Below are positions 15,105-24,454 of a DNA stretch of 64,000 nt, one piece after another. The position numbers and the translations under genes are program-made. Source of the stretch: CAVSJO01 sp963728445 (GTDB lineage: Bacteria; Gemmatimonadota; Gemmatimonadetes; Longimicrobiales; RSA9). The notes beneath the pieces are model-generated. The model was not told where the DNA came from, did not search any database, and was given only the letters and a program-made list of their open reading frames with translations. Where the stretch lies: positions 2,086,002 through 2,150,001 of the forward strand of contig CAVSJO010000006.1 of the NCBI GenBank assembly GCA_963728445.1. The letters are read 5' to 3'. Within the stretch, counting starts at the first letter, position 1; every line of letters begins with the position of its first letter.

Positions 15105-16304
15105 CTACTGGTCGGCCGTCATGATGAACAGCGGCTGTCCGGCGAACTCGTAGATCGGCCGCAGACGGTCGGTGTTGTAGTGCTTTTCCACGGCCACGAC
15201 CTTCTTCTCTCCCGTGACGCGCTCGAGGGGAACGCTGTCGTAGAGTCCCTTGTGGATGCTCACGAGCTGACCGTATCGCCCCGCCATGACCAGGTCGAGG
15301 GCGAGGTTCCCGAAGGCCATGGGAACGATGGAGTCCATGGCGTCCGGGTCGCCGGAGCGAACGAGATAGCCGAGGCGCTGGTTCACCACGTCGACGCGGC
15401 GCCCGTTGTTGTAGCGGGGAGAGAGGTCCTTGAGCGCGGACGCCACCTGGTCTCCGATGCCGCCGAGCTTCCGGTGCCCGTACTGGTCGGTCTCCTGCCC
15501 CTCGAAGACCATCCCGTCCTGATGAGCCATCGTGGCGCCCTCCGAGACCAGCACGACGGCGTAGCGGCTCGGGTGACGGTTCCGATCGTAGGAGAGCAGC
15601 TCCGCCAGTTGCTCGATCTGGAAGGAATGCTCCGGAATGACGCAGCGGTCGGCGGCCCCGGCCATGGTGGGCAGCAGGGCGGTGAAGCCGGCGTATCGGC
15701 CGAAGACCTCGATGACGAGGAAGCGCTCGTGGGACCCGGCGGAGGTGCGCAGGCGGTGCGTCAGCTCGATCGTGCGGGTCACGCACGTGCTGAATCCGAT
15801 GCAGTAGTCGGTGCCCGGGACGTCGTTGTCCATGGTCTTCGGGATGGCCACGACGGGCACCCCCTCCCGGTTGAGCCGGGCGCCGTAGCTGAGCGTGTCG
15901 TCGCCGCCGATGGGGATGAGCACGTCCACGCCCAGGAACTCCAGGTTGCGGAGCACGTCGGGTGTGATGTCGTTGACGTCGTCCGTGTAGCGGTCGGCAA
16001 GGCGAGCGGGCACGCGGGAGCGGGGCAGATGGCTGGGCCGCGTGCGGGACGTGTGAAGGAACGTGCCGCCGGTGCGGCCTGCCCGATTCACGATGGATTC
16101 GGTGAGCTCCCGGACGAACTCGGAGTTGTCGGCCCCGGCGTCCGGCTCCATGTCCACGAGTCCGGCCCACCCGTGGCGGATGCCGAGGACGCGGTAGCCT
16201 TCCCGCAGCGCCCGGATGGTGATGGCGCGGATGGCCGGATTGAGACCGGGGACGTCGCCGCCCCCGGTGAGAATGGCGAGGGTGCCCTTCGTGGTAGCTG
16301 CCAT
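15105..16304 (-). CDS. 6-phosphofructokinase, probably pyrophosphate-dependent
   Basis: The 399-residue protein has LTGGGDVPGLNPAIRA at the N-terminus, LIPIGGDDTLSYGARL, VVAIPKTMDND, the substrate loop GRYAGFTALLP and LGYLVRSGDPDAMD. In this family the residues after GGD and before TxDND decide the donor: GGDD together with PKT (Asp and Lys) blocks ATP and favours pyrophosphate, while ATP enzymes have glycines there. The enzyme would thus make fructose 1,6-bisphosphate reversibly from PPi. It stands alone in the opposite orientation to hlyIII; the aldolase is encoded 12 kb away. Confidence 0.85.
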   Translation of the reverse strand: MAATTKGTLAILTGGGDVPGLNPAIRAITIRALREGYRVLGIRHGWAGLVDMEPDAGADNSEFVRELTESIVNRAGRTGGTFLHTSRTRPSHLPRSRVPARLADRYTDDVNDITPDVLRNLEFLGVDVLIPIGGDDTLSYGARLNREGVPVVAIPKTMDNDVPGTDYCIGFSTCVTRTIELTHRLRTSAGSHERFLVIEVFGRYAGFTALLPTMAGAADRCVIPEHSFQIEQLAELLSYDRNRHPSRYAVVLVSEGATMAHQDGMVFEGQETDQYGHRKLGGIGDQVASALKDLSPRYNNGRRVDVVNQRLGYLVRSGDPDAMDSIVPMAFGNLALDLVMAGRYGQLVSIHKGLYDSVPLERVTGEKKVVAVEKHYNTDRLRPIYEFAGQPLFIMTADQ

Positions 16305-16446
16305 GACTCGGATGCTGCTCCCGCGCTGCCGCGGGGCGCCCGGCCGTGGCGGAGGTGTCGCGGACGGGCGCCGCCGTCCCGGCCCTGAGAATGCGGGCGG
16401 TACCCCTCCCGTGCAATGCCGGGGCCCCTTGGTCTCCGCGGTCCGC

Positions 16447-18867
16447 CTACTGCGCCCGCATCGTTTCCGTGGGGTCGATGCGCGTGCCCCGCAGGGAGGG
16501 GATGAAGCTTGCGAGCCAGGCCGCCGCGCCGAGTCCGACCAGGACCGCGGCGAAGGTCAGGGGGTCCGTGGGCGTCACCTCGTAGAGCAGGCTGGCGACG
16601 ACGCGGGAGAGCGCCAGCGAGCCCGCCAGGCCCGCGAGGGCCCCGAAGCCCGCCGCCACGAGATACTCCCGCTGGAGCTGCCGCCGGACCTTGCCCGGGG
16701 CCGCCCCCAGGGCCATCCGGATGCCGATCTCCCTGCGGCGCCGGGCCACGGCGTAGGAGACGACGCCGAATACGCCGAAGCCCGCCAGCAGCAGGGCGAT
16801 GACGGCGAAGCCGAGGACCACCGACAGGAGGAAGCGCCGCGTCGCCAGCGAGTCGGCCATGCGCTGGCTCATGGTGGCGAAGCGCACGGGCACGTCCGGG
16901 TCCACGTCCCGGAGTGCGGAGCGCACGGCCGGGGCGATGGCCGAGGCGTCGCCGGTTGTCGGACGAAGCACGATAGTCATGCTCCGGGCCCGATACGGCC
17001 GCTGGACCCAGGAGAAGTAGTACTGCGGGTCCGCGTCCCGCGTGAGGTCCCGTTGCCGGACGCTGCCCACGACGCCTACGACCGTGACCCAGGTCTTCCG
17101 GTCCCAGTAGTCGTCCATTCCGCCGCTCGTCATCTGCTTGCCCACGGCATCCTCGCCCGGCCAGGCCAGCTCGGCGAACGCGCGGTTGACCACTACCACG
17201 TGAGCGCCGTCGGCGGCGTCCCGGGCGTCGAAGAGCCGACCCTCGAGGAGCGGAATGCCGAGCGTCCTGAAGTAGCCGGCGTCCGCGAGCTGATAATCCC
17301 CGCTGGCGGTGTGGGAGGGACCGTCGGCGACATCGACCATTCCGTTGCTGACGCCTTCCATGGGCGGGGCGGTTACGAGGCCGAAGGAGGCGATGCCCGG
17401 AAGCGTCTCCAGCGCGTTGCGAACCCGCTCGTAGTACAGGCGCTTCGACGCGTTGTCGTCGTACTTCGAAGACGGTGGGTCGAGATCGACCGTCAGCACG
17501 TTCTCGGACCGGAAGCCGGGATCGACGGAGAGGATCGTCCGGAAGCTCCGGAGGAGGAGGCCGGAGCCGACGAGGAGGACCAGAGCGAAGGCGACCTCAG
17601 CGCCGATCAGCCACTTCCACGTCCGCTGTCGGCGCCGGTCGTCGCCGCCGCGGTTCCCGCCGCGCAGGGAGGCGACGGCGCCCGTCGCGATGCGGAGCCC
17701 GGGAAGCAGGCCGGCGAGCCCCGTCGCCAGGGCCGTGATCAACAGCGTGAAGAGCACGACGCTTCCGTCCAGACCGATGTCGGCGACGCGGGGCAGGCCG
17801 GCCGGCGCGAAGGCACGCACACCGCGTACGACGGCGAAGGCGACGGCGAGGGCAAGGCCGGCTCCGAGTACGCCGAGGATCGCGACTTCGCCGAACGCGG
17901 CCTGGGCGATGCGGCGGCGGCCTGCGCCGAGGGCGTGCCGTACCGCGTACTCGTGTTCCCGGGCCATGCCCCGCGCGAGCGTGCCGCTGCCCAGGTTCGT
18001 GCAGGCGGCGAGGAGCACCAGCACGGCGGCGCCGAGGAGGATCCAGAGCGGCCGCTTCACGTCCCCGACGACCGAGTCCCGGAGCGGTACCACGCTGGCC
18101 TGGCGCGGGAAGTACGCCTCCATCTCCTCTCCAATGGGGGCGTCCGGTCCTTCGGCGAATCGGCGCGTGATGGCGTCGAGCTGGGCGTCCGCCGCGTCGA
18201 TGTCCTTGCCGGGCCGGAGCCGTCCCACCACGACGAAGTTGTGCGACGTCCGGGACGTGCCCAGCTCGTTCAGCTCGAGGGGATACCAGATGTCTGCGTC
18301 GGCGGGAAAGTCGAAGCCCTTCGGCATCACGCCGACGACCTGGACGCGGAAGCCGGAGACGGTCAGGGGATGGGCGGCGAGGTCAGGATCGGCGCCGAGA
18401 TGATCGCGCCAGAAGCCGTCGCTCACCACCGCCACGGGAGCCGCGCCCAGGTGGTGGTCGGACGGCAGCAGCGGCCGGCCCAGGCGGGGCGCGACGGCGA
18501 TGGTGCGGAAGAAGCCGTCGCTCACGCCCGTCACGGACGCGCGCAGGGGCTCGGACGTGCCCAGCACGGTCGTGCTTCCGCCATCCGTGAAGGCCGTCAT
18601 GGAGGTGAAATCGTCGGCCGAGCGCCGCCAGTCCTCGAAGTTGGGCCACGCGGCGTGCATCTCGTGCCCGCCGCCGTTCACCTCGGAGACGCGCACCAGT
18701 CGCCCCGGGTCGGGCAGGTCCAGGGGGGAGAGCAGAACTCCGTTCACGATGCTGAACACGGCGGCGTTTGCGCCGATCCCGAGCACGAGCGTCACCAGTG
18801 CGAGGCCGGTGTAGACGGGATTGCGGCGCAGGGAGCGGAGCGCGAAGCGCAGATCGAGACGGCTCAT
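16447..18867 (-). CDS. ADOP-type ABC transporter permease (MacB/FtsX)
   Basis: The 806-residue protein begins MSRLDLRFALRSLRRNPVYT and contains two MacB periplasmic domains alternating with two FtsX permease halves: a first membrane segment near residue 20, three near residues 275-400 (LLGAAVLVLLAACTNLGSGT), another near 425 and three at the end, finishing RIDPTETMRAQ. That is the ADOP (Acidobacterial duplicated orphan permease) architecture. No ATPase gene is adjacent, which is usual for the group. The substrate is unknown; export of peptides, lipids or macrolides is possible. Confidence 0.9.
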   Translation of the reverse strand: MSRLDLRFALRSLRRNPVYTGLALVTLVLGIGANAAVFSIVNGVLLSPLDLPDPGRLVRVSEVNGGGHEMHAAWPNFEDWRRSADDFTSMTAFTDGGSTTVLGTSEPLRASVTGVSDGFFRTIAVAPRLGRPLLPSDHHLGAAPVAVVSDGFWRDHLGADPDLAAHPLTVSGFRVQVVGVMPKGFDFPADADIWYPLELNELGTSRTSHNFVVVGRLRPGKDIDAADAQLDAITRRFAEGPDAPIGEEMEAYFPRQASVVPLRDSVVGDVKRPLWILLGAAVLVLLAACTNLGSGTLARGMAREHEYAVRHALGAGRRRIAQAAFGEVAILGVLGAGLALAVAFAVVRGVRAFAPAGLPRVADIGLDGSVVLFTLLITALATGLAGLLPGLRIATGAVASLRGGNRGGDDRRRQRTWKWLIGAEVAFALVLLVGSGLLLRSFRTILSVDPGFRSENVLTVDLDPPSSKYDDNASKRLYYERVRNALETLPGIASFGLVTAPPMEGVSNGMVDVADGPSHTASGDYQLADAGYFRTLGIPLLEGRLFDARDAADGAHVVVVNRAFAELAWPGEDAVGKQMTSGGMDDYWDRKTWVTVVGVVGSVRQRDLTRDADPQYYFSWVQRPYRARSMTIVLRPTTGDASAIAPAVRSALRDVDPDVPVRFATMSQRMADSLATRRFLLSVVLGFAVIALLLAGFGVFGVVSYAVARRRREIGIRMALGAAPGKVRRQLQREYLVAAGFGALAGLAGSLALSRVVASLLYEVTPTDPLTFAAVLVGLGAAAWLASFIPSLRGTRIDPTETMRAQ

Positions 18868-18979
18868 GCTCGTCTTCCTGTTGGGCGGGAGCGTGGACGG
18901 GGCACAACCCTATGGACGGGCTGCGGCCCCTTCTGGTTGGAACGGAGGGAGGTGCGGCGAGGTTTCAGCGGGTCGAGCG

Positions 18980-19447
18980 CTACCGGACGGCGGCGGTGAC
19001 CTCCTGCAGGATCCGGCCAGCCGCCCGCTCGACGCCGCGCAGCACGGCGTCGCACGGCTCGTCGCCGAGAGTCCACTCGCCGGCCTCGATGCCGTAGACG
19101 ATGAGGGTCCGTGGCAGTTCGCGCAGCGCGCGGGCCAGCTCGACGACCTGGGCCACGTCGAGGTCGTGGGTCGAGCGCCGGGGCGCGCGGGTGGGCAGGG
19201 AGAGCCGTGAGGCTTCCAGGCGACGGACCGTCCCGGGCCGGGCACCCGAGACGGTCGCGTCGACGACGACGGCGAGCTCGGCGTCGCGCCAGGCGTCCAT
19301 GAGGCCGTCGACGCGCCCGGCCATCTCCACGACGCGCACGCCGTCGGGTAGGCGGCCGGCGAGGGTGCGGGCGGCGAGCAGCCCCGCGGCGTCGTCGCCT
19401 CGATCCGGAGAGCCGAGGCCGATCACGACCACACGCTCGGCCGTCAC
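18980..19447 (-). CDS. [NiFe]-hydrogenase maturation protease
   Basis: The 155-residue protein starts (GTG) VTAERVVVIGLGSPDRGDDA and continues with VVEMAGRVDGLMDAWRDAEL and DATVSGARPGTVRRLEASRL, ending with helices around VVELARALRELP. GxGxxxRGDD near the N-terminus and the later acidic residue and His are metal-binding features of HyaD/HycI-type endopeptidases, which cut the C-terminal tail of the large subunit after nickel insertion. The start overlaps the hydA stop in a GTGA, so it is the last gene of the operon and coupled to its substrate. Confidence 0.85.
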   Translation of the reverse strand: MTAERVVVIGLGSPDRGDDAAGLLAARTLAGRLPDGVRVVEMAGRVDGLMDAWRDAELAVVVDATVSGARPGTVRRLEASRLSLPTRAPRRSTHDLDVAQVVELARALRELPRTLIVYGIEAGEWTLGDEPCDAVLRGVERAAGRILQEVTAAVR

Positions 19448-20760
19448 GACCGCTCCAGGTCCAGGCGCAGGAAGTGGGTCGCGCACGAGATGCACGGGTC
19501 GTAGCAGCGCACTACCCGCTCGCACGCCCGCTCGATCTCGGCCTTCGGCCGGTCGAGTCGGGCCTGCACGGTCAGGCGGAGGTGCTCCTCGATGGCGAGC
19601 TGGTTCTGCGACGTCGGCGGAATCAGGCGCGCGGCCCGGATCAGGCCGTCGTCGCCGATGTCGTACCGGTGGTACAGGATGCCCCGGGGCGCTTCCGTGC
19701 AGCCGTAGCCGGTCCCGGCGCGAACGGGCAGCTCGGTCGCCGGCGGGTCCGGCTCCTCGTACGTCTCGACGACGCGCACGGCGTCGTCGCACGCGTGCAC
19801 GAGCTCCACGGCCCGCACGAGCGCGCTCCGGTACTGGTTCGCGCACGTCTCGCCGAGCCCTGCGTCGCGCGCGGCTTCCCGGGCGATCGGCGCCAGTCGC
19901 GCGTGATTGAGGGAGTAGCGCGCGAGGGGACCCGTCAGGTACAGGCTGCCGTCCCGCCGGCGCGCCTGGAGGGCGTGCGTGTGCGGCTGCTGCTCCTCCG
20001 TGAACTCGGACTCGAAGGCGCTCACCGGGGCGTCGAGCCCGCGCGTCGACGCGAGCCGTCCCTCGTTCATGGGGTACTCGTCGGGGTGCGTCAGCGCGAC
20101 GAGCTCGACGTCCAGATCCTCCTCCGGGACGTCGAAGCCGGCGATCCACCGGACGGTCTCGAGGGCCTGATCCCGGGCGCGCAGCAGCGGCTCCCGCAGC
20201 GCCAGGACGCGGTCCCGCTCCGGCGCCCGGTAGAACCCGCCCACCCGCACGTTCACGGGGTGGATCTCCCGTCCGCCGAGAGTCGAGAGGACGAGGTTCC
20301 CCGTCTTCTTCAGCTCGAGCCCGCGCCGGACCGCGTCCGGGTAGCGGGCCGCCATGGCGATGGCGTCCTCGAAGCCCAGGTAGTCCGGCGCGTGGAGCAT
20401 GTAGACGTGGAGCGCGTGGCTCTCGATCCACTCGCCGCAGTAGAGCAGGCGCCGCAGCGCCCGGATGGGACCGCTCACGCGCACGCCGAGGGCGTCCTCG
20501 AGGGCGTGGCAGGCGCTCATCTGGTACGCCACGGGGCAGATGCCGCAGATCCGCGCGGTGATGTCCGGCGCTTCCGTGAACGCCCGGCCGCGCAGGAGCG
20601 GCTCGAAGAACCGCGGCGCCTCGAACAGCCTGAGCTCCGCCTCGGTGACGCGCCTGCCGACGACGCGGACCCGCAGCCCGCCGTGCCCTTCCACGCGGGC
20701 GAGGTGTTCGACGCGGATCGTGCGGGTGCGACTGCGCGGCCGCGCGGCGGTCTCAGTCAT
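19444..20760 (-). CDS. hydA: [NiFe]-hydrogenase group 3b large subunit (alpha)
   Basis: The 438-residue protein contains the N-terminal nickel motif RICGIC (C72, C75) and the C-terminal DPCISCATHF (C423, C426, H429), giving the four cysteines that hold the NiFe(CN)2CO site. Nine residues follow the histidine and would be removed by the protease encoded next. The short length and DPCxSCATH end fit the group 3b bidirectional, NADP-linked (sulf)hydrogenases rather than membrane-bound uptake enzymes. It overlaps the small-subunit gene by 8 bases. There is no twin-arginine signal in the partner, so the enzyme is cytoplasmic. Confidence 0.9.
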   Translation of the reverse strand: MTETAARPRSRTRTIRVEHLARVEGHGGLRVRVVGRRVTEAELRLFEAPRFFEPLLRGRAFTEAPDITARICGICPVAYQMSACHALEDALGVRVSGPIRALRRLLYCGEWIESHALHVYMLHAPDYLGFEDAIAMAARYPDAVRRGLELKKTGNLVLSTLGGREIHPVNVRVGGFYRAPERDRVLALREPLLRARDQALETVRWIAGFDVPEEDLDVELVALTHPDEYPMNEGRLASTRGLDAPVSAFESEFTEEQQPHTHALQARRRDGSLYLTGPLARYSLNHARLAPIAREAARDAGLGETCANQYRSALVRAVELVHACDDAVRVVETYEEPDPPATELPVRAGTGYGCTEAPRGILYHRYDIGDDGLIRAARLIPPTSQNQLAIEEHLRLTVQARLDRPKAEIERACERVVRCYDPCISCATHFLRLDLERS

Positions 20761-21532
20761 GGGACTTCGCCTCGTCGCGGAACGCGGGCGCGTCCGCGTT
20801 GAAGGTGCGGTACGCCCGGGCGACGGCGCCGGGCGGGACGCCGAGCTCGCCGGTCCACCAGGCGGAGAGCGCCTGCGTGTTGGGCGTCTCCTTGGGGCCG
20901 AAGCAGCCGTAGCATCCCCGGGCGCAGGCAGGGCAGAGGGCGCCGCAGCCGGCGTGCGTGACGGGGCCGAGGCAGGGCGTGCCCCGGGCCGTCATGACGC
21001 AGACGATGCCCTGGCGCTTGCACTCCATGCACACGGAGCCCATCGGCAGGTCGGGCGCCCGTCCCGCGAGCAGGGCGGACAGCAGTCCGACGAGCTGCGG
21101 GCGGGAGATCGGGCAGCCGCGGAGCTCGACGTCGACGTCGACGTGGTCGGAAACGGCCGTCGATGTCGCGAGCGTGTCGATGTACTCCGGTCGGGGATAC
21201 ACGGCCGAGACGAGGCCCAGGATGTCCCGGCCGTTGCGCAGCGCCTGGATGCCGCCCGCCGTGGCACACGCGCCGATGGCGACGAGGAGCCGGGAGTCGC
21301 GCCGTATGCGCTTCACCAGCGCGACGTCCTCCGCCGTCGTGACCGAGCCCTCCACCAGGGAGACGTCGTACGGCCCCGGCTTCGTGGCGCCGGACGCCTC
21401 CAGGAAGTAGGCGATGTCCACGGCGCCGGCGATCTCCAGGAGCTCGTCCTCGCAGTCGAGGATCGTGAGCTGACAGCCGTCGCAGGATGCCAGCTTCCAG
21501 ACCGCGAGGCGCGGCTTCCGCTTCGTCGCCAT
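20753..21532 (-). CDS. hydD: [NiFe]-hydrogenase group 3b small subunit (delta)
   Basis: The 259-residue protein carries the proximal-cluster cysteines SCDGC (C17, C20), EGSVTT, GACATAGG and RGCP, and then further cysteines in VCMECKRQG, CLGPVTHAGCGALCPACARG and CYGCFGPKE for medial and distal iron-sulfur clusters. The N-terminus lacks a Tat signal, unlike membrane-bound uptake hydrogenases. It passes electrons from the NiFe site to the beta/gamma subunits. Gene order and 8-bp overlap with hydA show that they form one complex. Confidence 0.9.
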   Translation of the reverse strand: MATKRKPRLAVWKLASCDGCQLTILDCEDELLEIAGAVDIAYFLEASGATKPGPYDVSLVEGSVTTAEDVALVKRIRRDSRLLVAIGACATAGGIQALRNGRDILGLVSAVYPRPEYIDTLATSTAVSDHVDVDVELRGCPISRPQLVGLLSALLAGRAPDLPMGSVCMECKRQGIVCVMTARGTPCLGPVTHAGCGALCPACARGCYGCFGPKETPNTQALSAWWTGELGVPPGAVARAYRTFNADAPAFRDEAKSHD

Positions 21533-21535
21533 TCG

Positions 21536-22423
21536 TCAGAGCTCCCGGACCCGGAGGAGCGGCTCGATCCGGTCGAGCCGGTAGACGGGCCCGTCCCGGC
21601 ACACGAGCGTCGTGCCGAGCTGGCAGTGGCCGCACAGCCCGATGCCACAGCTCATGTTCCTCTCCAGCGAGACGTGGATCCGCTCCGGCGCGAGCTCGAG
21701 CCGCTGGAGCTCGAGGCCGACCATCCGCATCATCACCTCCGGCCCGCACACGAACGCGGAGCCGTCCGACGCGTCGAACGTCGCGTAGCGAATGAGCTGC
21801 GTCACGACCCCGACCGGGCCCGCCCAGTCGTCCACGGCGTGATCCACCGTGACCCGCACGTCCAGGTCGAAGCGGGCCCGCCAGCGACCCAGTTCGTCCG
21901 TGTACAGCAGGTCCGCGGGCGAGCGGGCGCCGTAGAGCAGCGTCACGCGTCCGTAGCGCCCGCGGCGGCGCAGCACGTGGTAGAGGACCGGGCGGAGCGG
22001 GGCCAGGCCCACCCCGCCGGCCACGACGAGGATGTCCTGTCCATCGGCCTCCGCGACGGGCCAGACGTTCCCGAACGGTCCCCGCACGCCGATCGCGTCT
22101 CCCGGCCGCGCGGAACAGAGCGCCCGCGTGGCGGGGCCGACGGCGCGGATCGTGTGGACCATCGGACCTTCGGCGCCCGGGTCGCCGCTCACCGAAATGG
22201 CGACCTCCCCCACTGCCCAGGCGTACAGCATGTTGAACTGGCCAGGGCCGAACGACGGTCGCGGCGATCCGTCCTCCGGCTCGAGCTCGAGGGTCCACGT
22301 GTCGGACGTCTCCCGCCGCACGCGTCGGACGCGGTAGGGGACGGGCGCCATGGGCTCCTCGCGGCCTGGTGTGGCCGGTACCCTGGCGACGTCCGGGGCG
22401 GCGATGCCTGCCGCTGCCGTCAC
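21536..22423 (-). CDS. hydG: Hydrogenase FAD/NAD(P)-binding subunit (gamma)
   Basis: The protein is about 295 residues from the GTG at 22423, or 271 from the ATG at 22351. The GTG is preferred because it makes a GTGA overlap with the gene before it. It has an FAD-binding beta-barrel (FGPGQFNMLYAWAVGEVAIS), a nucleotide fold (ILVVAGGVGLAPLRPVLYHV, FVCGPEVMMRM) and a C-terminal [2Fe-2S] site SCGIGLCGHCQLG with a later cysteine. It links the iron-sulfur subunits to NAD(P)H, as in group 3b enzymes and sulfite-reductase subunit B-like proteins. Confidence 0.88.
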   Translation of the reverse strand: MTAAAGIAAPDVARVPATPGREEPMAPVPYRVRRVRRETSDTWTLELEPEDGSPRPSFGPGQFNMLYAWAVGEVAISVSGDPGAEGPMVHTIRAVGPATRALCSARPGDAIGVRGPFGNVWPVAEADGQDILVVAGGVGLAPLRPVLYHVLRRRGRYGRVTLLYGARSPADLLYTDELGRWRARFDLDVRVTVDHAVDDWAGPVGVVTQLIRYATFDASDGSAFVCGPEVMMRMVGLELQRLELAPERIHVSLERNMSCGIGLCGHCQLGTTLVCRDGPVYRLDRIEPLLRVREL

Positions 22424-22890
22424 GAAACCCCGGCGGGCGCACGGTAGACGTCCACGAGCTGGACCGTCGCGGACTCCAGCCGCGCGGCGATCACGCCGGC
22501 CACGCGCTTCATGATGTCGTAGCCGAGGCGAGGGTCCGACTCGCATTTGCCGCGCAGGCACGCGCCATCGAAGACGACGGCCCGCGTGAGCTCCCGGCAG
22601 CGGGCGTCGAAGACCCACCGGTACGGCGGCGTGATCCAGGAGAAGCCGACGACGTCGCCACCTCCCACGGACAGCACGGACACGGGGCCGCGGCCGGGCG
22701 CGTGGCACTCCACCGTCACGCGGCCGCTTCGCAGCAGGAAGAAGTGGTCGGCGGCCCCGCCCTCCCGGAACAGGTACTCGCCTGCCTCGAACCGGGCGTT
22801 GGAGCCGCATCCGGCGATGAGCGCCAGGTCTTCGGGGCGCATGTCCCGGAAGAACGGGTGCTCCGCGAGCAGTCCCTCGAGTCGTTTCAT
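22420..22890 (-). CDS. Cyclic nucleotide-binding domain protein in hydrogenase operon
   Basis: The 156-residue protein is a single CRP-like sensor domain: LAEHPFFRDMRPEDLALIAG, FEAGEYLFREGGAADHFFLL and VSVLSVGGGDVVGFSWITPP. There is no DNA-binding HTH after it, so it is not a transcription factor of the CRP type. The canonical cAMP-contact RSxxxR motif is not evident. It overlaps both neighbours (ATGA and GTGA), so it is made with the hydrogenase and may tune the complex to a nucleotide signal. Similar genes occur in some actinobacterial group 3b operons. Confidence 0.85.
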   Translation of the reverse strand: MKRLEGLLAEHPFFRDMRPEDLALIAGCGSNARFEAGEYLFREGGAADHFFLLRSGRVTVECHAPGRGPVSVLSVGGGDVVGFSWITPPYRWVFDARCRELTRAVVFDGACLRGKCESDPRLGYDIMKRVAGVIAARLESATVQLVDVYRAPAGVS

Positions 22891-24026
22891 GGGATGACCT
22901 CCTGATCCGGAGCGGGGCTGCGGCTCTCCTCGGCCGCGGCCCGCAACGCGGTGACTTCCTCGGTGAGATCGATGCCGACGGGGCACCACGTGATGCAGCG
23001 TCCGCAGCCCACGCAGCCGGTCGTCCCGAACTGCGCCTGCCAGGTGCCCAGCTTGTGCGTCAGCCACTGCCGATAGCGGGAGGCGGCACTCCCTCGCACG
23101 TTGCCGCCGTGGATGTACGTGAACCGGCCGGTGAAGCACGAGTCCCAGCGTCGCCAGCGCTCGGCCCGGTCGCCGCCGAGGCTGCTTGCGTCGTGGACCG
23201 TCGTGCAGAAGCAGGTCGGACAGACCAGCGTGCAGTTGCCGCACGTCAGGCAGCGATCCGCCACCGTCTCCCAGCGCGGGCTCTGCAGGCTCTCCTCCAG
23301 CAACTCCGTCAGACCGTCCGTTTCCAGGCGACGTCCCATGGACGCTTCCGCGCGCTCGAAGACCGCCTCGACGGCCTCCACGTCCTCCGGCTCTGCCGGC
23401 GCCGTGGCGAGGCGCGCCAGCACCGCATCCCCCGCATCCGTCCCGGCCTCGACGGCAAAGCGGTGGCCGCCCTCGAGGATCTCCGTGAGCAGGAGATCGT
23501 ATCCCGAGCTCGCCCTGGGCCCCGTGCCCATCGACGCGCAGAAGCACGTGCCGCCCGCCTCGCCGCAGTTGACCGCGACGATGAACGCGGCCTCGCGCCG
23601 GGCGCGGTAGCCCGGGTCGGCGAAGGGGCCCTCGCTCAGCACCCGATCCTGGATCGCCATCGCGTGCAGCTCGCAGGCGCGGACGCCGATCAGCGCCGTT
23701 CGCGGCGGCCCCGACTCGTCGGGCTCCAGGTGGAAGCCGTCCCCGTTCCGGCGCGCCGCCCAGAGCCGCAGCTCCGGCGGATGGAAGTGGGCCTTCCAGG
23801 AGCGCGGCCCGACCGTGTAGCCGAACAGCGCATCGTCCGCTCGCCGCTCGATCCGATACCGCCCCGGCTCCTGCCGGTCCGTCCAGCCGCCCGGCAGGTC
23901 CGCCGTCGACTTCAGGGCCTCGTAGACGATCGCTCCATCCCGCACCACCGGACCGATCAGCGCGTAGCCGTCACCGCGCAGCGTCGAGAGCAGCGCGTCC
24001 AGCCCGCTTCGTTCGAGGATTCGCAC
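22887..24026 (-). CDS. hydB: Hydrogenase iron-sulfur subunit (beta)
   Basis: The 379-residue protein has two ferredoxin-like [4Fe-4S] sites near its end, CLTCGNCTLVCPTC and CVGCGRCITWCPVG, after a 250-residue domain containing LIGVRACELHAMAIQDRVL and AFIVAVNCGEAGGTCFC. This is the pattern of HydB / anaerobic sulfite reductase subunit A-like proteins of group 3b hydrogenases, which carry electrons between the small subunit and the flavoprotein. It is the first gene of the operon; its stop overlaps the ATG of the cyclic nucleotide-binding gene. Confidence 0.88.
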   Translation of the reverse strand: MRILERSGLDALLSTLRGDGYALIGPVVRDGAIVYEALKSTADLPGGWTDRQEPGRYRIERRADDALFGYTVGPRSWKAHFHPPELRLWAARRNGDGFHLEPDESGPPRTALIGVRACELHAMAIQDRVLSEGPFADPGYRARREAAFIVAVNCGEAGGTCFCASMGTGPRASSGYDLLLTEILEGGHRFAVEAGTDAGDAVLARLATAPAEPEDVEAVEAVFERAEASMGRRLETDGLTELLEESLQSPRWETVADRCLTCGNCTLVCPTCFCTTVHDASSLGGDRAERWRRWDSCFTGRFTYIHGGNVRGSAASRYRQWLTHKLGTWQAQFGTTGCVGCGRCITWCPVGIDLTEEVTALRAAAEESRSPAPDQEVIP

Positions 24027-24454
24027 GTGTCCGTTCCGCCTCTCCGGTGAGTCGTAGCCGTATCATCGGCTGACCGGCCCTCGGTCGCTGTCGGGGAATG
24101 CCGGAACCGACCGTCGGGGTTGTCCTCCGCCCGCCGTCATGGGCGTCGCCGCGATGATGCGACCGGCGCTGGCGCGGCGCTCGCGGCGGCGACGGGCCGG
24201 CGTCGGCATGCACTGCCGCTGCTCGACCCCGCGTGACCCGCGCGGCCGCCCCGCGCACGCGGGCGCCGGCGGTCCTCTGTCTTGTACCTTCTATCTTGTC
24301 GATCGTCGTGCTGCATTGAATATTTCGTGGGCTCGGGCGGCTCGCGGCGCCAGCGCCGGAGCGGGGGGTGACTGTGGGGAATGGAAATTGCGACCGGCGC
24401 GTCTCGCTCAGCCCCGTCTCCCCGGGATTCGACGACGCAAGGAGATACGCCGCC
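24027..24454. other. Divergent intergenic region
   Basis: The 428 bases separate the hydrogenase operon from the plus-strand gene at 24455. I see no gene. A plus-strand promoter-like pair is noted separately at 24296-24324; no clear hydrogenase promoter or Fnr-like palindrome was found. Confidence 0.5.
24296..24324 (+). promoter_or_regulatory. Candidate sigma-70-like promoter
   Basis: TTGTCG (24296-24301) and AATATT (24319-24324) are separated by 17 bases, in one of the few AT-rich patches of the region. It would serve the gene starting at 24455, with a leader of about 120 bases. Confidence 0.4.

Noticed and set aside
16216..18999. A 927-codon open frame on the plus strand
   Set aside because: It is the mirror of the ADOP permease; its composition is arginine-, glycine- and histidine-rich without domain pattern, as expected of a GC-rich antisense frame.
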